Position numbers and translations under genes: made by a program. This document shows, one piece after another, positions 15,596 to 17,506 of a stretch of 17,506 bases of DNA; the stretch's first letter is position 1, and the number at the start of each line of letters is the position of its first letter. The notes beneath the pieces were generated by a model. The model did not search any database. It had not been told where the DNA came from and worked only from the letters and a program-made list of their open reading frames with translations. Source of the stretch: Pseudomonadota bacterium. Its GTDB lineage: Bacteria > Pseudomonadota > Alphaproteobacteria > Rhizobiales > Xanthobacteraceae. The stretch spans positions 1-17,506 of the forward strand of contig JAJYAH010000051.1 of NCBI GenBank assembly GCA_021779635.1, read 5' to 3'.

Positions 15596-15719
15596 AGTGT
15601 TGGGGTATACTGCTTGCGAAACAGGCCCGATCCTGACGACCCCGGGGGGCTGGGGGCTGAGGAATCCGGCATCGAAAGGACCGGGCCAACGCAGGGTCTC
15701 CTTCTGGCAGTCCAGAAGG
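15565..15719 (-). ncRNA. Candidate structured small RNA, family unknown
   Basis: Read on the minus strand, a perfect 9-bp stem, CGTTGGCCC (15691-15683) with GGGCCAACG (15595-15587), closes a 105-nt domain. Inside are a bulged stem, CCGGATTCCT (15669-15660) with AGGATCGG (15634-15627) topped by a C4/G4 helix, and a second hairpin, CTGTTT-CGC-AAGCAG (15624-15610). Together these give a three-way-junction layout. A further perfect hairpin, CCTTCTGG-ACTG-CCAGAAGG (15719-15700), lies on the 5' side. The 3' arm of the closing stem is also the 5' arm of the terminator at 15565-15595, so the two folds exclude each other. I do not recognise 6S, SRP, tmRNA or RNase P sequence signatures. The 5' end is unknown; no clear promoter was found. 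It could equally be a trans-acting small RNA. Confidence 0.5.
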
Positions 15720-15830
15720 GCGGTCGATAGGCGGAAATTGGGCGGTATTATGATTCCGCTAACGATCCCGTGACGGTATATTTCCGCTTCAATTGCCGTT
15801 GTGATCCTCCGTCGCATGCGAGATTCGAAA

Positions 15831-15862
15831 CGCACGGGCTGCCACCCTCTTGCAGCCGTGCG
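15831..15862 (+). other. Strong hairpin in the presumed 5' leader of the DUF2794 gene
   Basis: CGCACGGGCTGC (15831-15842) and GCAGCCGTGCG (15852-15862) pair over 11 bp with a single bulged G around a 9-nt loop. It lies 45 bp before the DUF2794 start. A second small repeat, TGTCA (15878-15882) / TGACA (15889-15893), ends 2 nt before the AGGAGG ribosome-binding site. No U-run follows the hairpin, so it is not an intrinsic terminator on plus. Confidence 0.5.
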
Positions 15863-15907
15863 CAGTTGGCGCAATCATGTCACCGAAATGACAGCAGGAG
15901 GCGCTCC

Positions 15908-16279
15908 ATGAGTTCGATGTCGGAGGAAGCCGATCCAAGCGAGAATCGCGCAGCGGCGCGCCTGGCCGCTGCGGGGCCGTTGCCGAGCCGTGTGACGTTC
16001 AATCGCGTCGAACTCAACCGTATCTTGAATCTGTACGGACGCATGGTCGCCGACGGCGAGTGGCGCGACTACGCCATCGATTTTCTGAAAGACCGCGCGG
16101 TGTTTTCGGTGTTCCGCCGCGCTTCCGAAGTTCCGATCTACCGAATCGAAAAGGATCCGCGGCTGGCGCGCAAGCAGGGGATCTACAGCGTGATCTCGGC
16201 GACCGGGCTGATCCTGCGCCGCGGCCACGAGCTTGACCGCGTGCTGCTGGTGATCGACCGCAAGCTCGCGTTGGTCTAG
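15908..16279 (+). CDS. DUF2794 domain protein
   Basis: This is a 123-residue soluble protein of unknown function, recognised as the DUF2794 family of alphaproteobacteria. A charged, Ala-rich N-terminus (1 to about 28) precedes the conserved core, which has VTFNRVELNRILNLYGRMV, GEWRDYAIDFLKDRAVFSVF and a basic RIEKDPRLARKQGIYSVIS stretch. No signal peptide or membrane segment is visible. The ATG at 15908 has AGGAGG (15896-15901) at 6-nt spacing, the best ribosome-binding site in the window, and decides this start over an open frame reaching upstream to 15770. Its TAG stop overlaps that of the convergent acetyltransferase gene within CTAG. Confidence 0.88.
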   Translation: MSSMSEEADPSENRAAARLAAAGPLPSRVTFNRVELNRILNLYGRMVADGEWRDYAIDFLKDRAVFSVFRRASEVPIYRIEKDPRLARKQGIYSVISATGLILRRGHELDRVLLVIDRKLALV

Positions 16280-16839
16280 CGCGGGAGCGGTTCGTCGCCA
16301 CCGGGCGATGATGCGGCCGGTAGCGTGTTTCCGCCATCACCCAGTGGCCGCTGCATCATCACGGTGTCGAGCCAGCGGCCGAACTTGAAGCCGACATTCG
16401 GATGGGTCCCGATCAGCTCAAATCCGGTCCGGGTATGCACCCCGATCGATCCGGCATTGGCGGAATCTCCGATCACCGCGATCATCTGCCGATAGCCGCG
16501 GGCCTCGGATTCGGCGATCAGCCTTTGCAGCAATCGCATGCCGATCCCGCGCCGATGGATCGCGGGTTGCAGATAGACCGAATTCTCGACGGTGAAGCGA
16601 TAGGCCGGCCGCGGCCGGTAGGCGCCGGCATAGGCATATCCGACCACCCGGCCTTCGAGCGCGGCGACGAGATAGGGAAAGCCGCCGTCCGTCAACACGC
16701 CAAAACGCCGTGCCATTTCAGCCAGATCGGGCGGGATCAACTCGAAGGTCGCGGTGCCATAGCGGACCGCGTGGGCGTAGATCTCGGTAATGGCTGACAG
16801 GTCGGCGGCGACGGCCGGTCTGATTTCGGCAGCGGACAT
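16276..16839 (-). CDS. GNAT N-acetyltransferase, phosphinothricin/methionine-sulfone (PAT/MnaT) type
   Basis: The 187-residue cytoplasmic enzyme should transfer acetyl from acetyl-CoA to a small amine. The GNAT acetyl-CoA-binding motif is RRGIGMRL (about 96-103). The PAT-type features are IRPAVAADLSAITEIYAHAV at the N-terminus, the RPAYRFTVENSVYL strand, GDSANAGSIGVHTRTGFELIG and VGFKFGRWLDTVMMQ. Natural substrates of this subfamily are often amino-acid analogues such as methionine sulfone; the substrate here is unknown. The ATG at 16839 has no clear ribosome-binding site. The C-terminal tail after the domain (about 168-187) is disordered-looking. Its stop shares CTAG with the DUF2794 stop, so the two convergent messages must overlap. 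A terminator separates it from the Bax inhibitor-1 gene upstream. Confidence 0.92.
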   Translation of the reverse strand: MSAAEIRPAVAADLSAITEIYAHAVRYGTATFELIPPDLAEMARRFGVLTDGGFPYLVAALEGRVVGYAYAGAYRPRPAYRFTVENSVYLQPAIHRRGIGMRLLQRLIAESEARGYRQMIAVIGDSANAGSIGVHTRTGFELIGTHPNVGFKFGRWLDTVMMQRPLGDGGNTLPAASSPGGDEPLPR

Positions 16840-16866
16840 GGCGCGAAGACTATTTTTGTCCGTTCC

Positions 16867-16898
16867 AAAAGAAAAGCCCCGGCCGCAAGGTCGGGGCT
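16867..16898 (-). terminator. Intrinsic terminator after the Bax inhibitor-1 gene
   Basis: On the minus strand AGCCCCGACC-ttgc-GGCCGGGGCT (16898 to 16875) forms a 10-bp stem with one G-U pair and a 4-nt loop, followed by TTTCTTTT (16874 to 16867). It begins 27 bp after the stop of the gene at 16925 and precedes the acetyltransferase start at 16839, marking separate transcription units. Confidence 0.9.
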
Positions 16899-16924
16899 CG
16901 AACCATCCGCCAAAGCGCGGGCGA

Positions 16925-17506
16925 TCAGTCTCGCTGGCCGAGCAATTGCAGCAGCAGCGTGAACAGGTTGATGAAGTTCAAATAGAGCGACAACGCGCCG
17001 GTGATCGCAGCCCGTTCCGCCACATCACCGCCCTGCGAGGCGTAGCCGTAGATGTAATCGTTCTTCAGCCGCTGGGTATCCCAGGCGGTAAGGCCCGCGA
17101 ACACCAGCACGCCGACCACCGATACGATGAACTGCAGCATGGAACTCGCGAGGAAGATATTGACCAGGCTCGCGATGATGACGCCGAACAGCCCCATGAT
17201 CAGGAATGATCCCATGCCGCTCATGTCACGCCGGGTGGTGTAGCCGTAAAGGCTGAGTGCGCCGAACGACGCCGCGGTGATGAAGAACACCCGCACGATC
17301 GAGGTGTGCGTATACACCAGGAAGATCGACGACAGCGAAACGCCCATCAGCGCCGAGAACACCCAGAACAGCATCTGGGCCGTCGCAGGCCGCAGCCGGT
17401 TGATGCCGGCCGAGATAACGAACACCATTGCCAGCGGCGCCAGCATGAACAGCCATTTCAGGGGGCTGACGAACATCGCGTAGCCGAACGGCGTCAGGAA
17501 GGCATT
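16925..17506 (-). CDS. Bax inhibitor-1 (YbhL/YccA) family membrane protein, N-terminus beyond window
   Basis: The visible 193 C-terminal residues contain about six hydrophobic helices in the TMBIM/Bax inhibitor-1 pattern. Recognisable parts are TTRRDMSGMGSFLIMGLFGV, VLVFAGLTAWDTQRLKNDY (a family hallmark with the conserved Asp) and the ending GALSLYLNFINLFTLLLQLLG. The open frame continues through the right edge without a start (it reads NAFLTPFGYA before the first visible Met at 17476), so about 60-70 residues are missing. Homologues act as pH-sensitive ion-leak channels or modulators of membrane protease activity; the role here is inferred from family only. It is followed by a strong terminator at 16867-16898. 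Confidence 0.95.
   Translation of the reverse strand, partial: NAFLTPFGYAMFVSPLKWLFMLAPLAMVFVISAGINRLRPATAQMLFWVFSALMGVSLSSIFLVYTHTSIVRVFFITAASFGALSLYGYTTRRDMSGMGSFLIMGLFGVIIASLVNIFLASSMLQFIVSVVGVLVFAGLTAWDTQRLKNDYIYGYASQGGDVAERAAITGALSLYLNFINLFTLLLQLLGQRD

Larger units (their letters stand above)
15400..15907. other. 508-bp intergenic stretch without a convincing protein gene
   Basis: Open frames here on both strands have no recognisable protein character, and composition shifts to A-rich tracts (15549-15575) and G/C runs (15641-15657). The stretch instead holds an inverted repeat after DUF1223 (15431-15473), a candidate minus-strand RNA with terminator (15565-15719), and two hairpins in front of the DUF2794 gene (15831-15862 and 15878-15893). 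These parts are listed separately. Confidence 0.7.

Noticed and set aside
15582..15610. TATACT at 15605-15610 as a plus-strand promoter
   Set aside because: No acceptable -35 element at 16-18 nt upstream, and it lies inside the structured minus-strand element.
15565..15719. 6S RNA, SRP RNA, tmRNA or RNase P RNA as identity of the candidate RNA
   Set aside because: The side hairpin in a bubble is faintly 6S-like, but the closed domain is only 105 nt. The SRP GGAAG-type apical sequence, the tmRNA tRNA-like end and RNase P core motifs are not seen. Left as unknown.
15515..15874. A 119-codon minus-strand open frame and a 97-codon plus-strand frame in the 15400-15907 stretch
   Set aside because: Neither has a credible ribosome-binding site or protein-like sequence, and both cross the hairpins and terminator. 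RNA structure explains the stretch better.

Overview
The window is GC-rich, densely packed chromosomal DNA. It looks like a Bradyrhizobium/Rhodopseudomonas/Afipia-type alphaproteobacterium (Nitrobacteraceae, formerly Bradyrhizobiaceae). The evidence is the protein sequences, the exported DUF1223 protein, the DUF2794 protein, a compact FtsY without an acidic domain, the ccmABCDG/acnA arrangement, and two kinds of intergenic palindromic element I know from these genomes. This placement comes from recognition of sequence, not a search. I see no phage, transposase, CRISPR, tRNA or rRNA gene. The window is core genome.

Layout. 1-2332: the N-terminal part of ffh (minus, cut by the left edge) is divergent from a membrane-anchored NAPE-PLD-like metallo-hydrolase, with a 390-bp spacer holding a palindromic repeat. 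2367-3748: a minus-strand two-gene unit for an exported GyrI-like protein and an exported SIMPL-domain protein, overlapping by 4 bp. 3987-6150: dapF and mtaB on plus, 1 nt apart. 6154-6876: an RluA-family pseudouridine synthase gene on minus, fitted tightly between mtaB and ftsY. 6905-8588: ftsY and yciB (septation protein A), separated by a second palindromic repeat. 8637-11547: the cytochrome c maturation cluster ccmABCDG on minus. 11758-14478: aconitase acnA on plus, divergent from ccmA, with a candidate Irr/ICE iron-responsive site between them. 14635-15399: exported DUF1223 protein. 15400-15907: a 508-bp stretch without a convincing protein gene but rich in RNA-like structure. 15908-16839: DUF2794 (plus) and a PAT-type GNAT acetyltransferase (minus) meeting tail to tail with overlapping stop codons. 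16925-17506: the C-terminal part of a Bax inhibitor-1 (YbhL/YccA) membrane protein on minus, followed by a clear terminator.

Themes. Both GTPases of co-translational membrane targeting (Ffh and its receptor FtsY) lie about 6 kb apart. The ccm genes export heme and prepare it for attachment to c-type cytochromes, while AcnA is a [4Fe-4S] TCA-cycle enzyme, so a shared iron-responsive control region would make sense. dapF supplies meso-DAP for peptidoglycan and lysine. mtaB modifies ANN-decoding tRNAs.

The most novel-looking element is not a protein. It is a candidate minus-strand structured RNA at about 15565-15719: a perfect 9-bp closing stem, two internal hairpins arranged as a three-way junction, and an intrinsic terminator that shares one arm with the closing stem. 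I could not assign it to a known RNA family.
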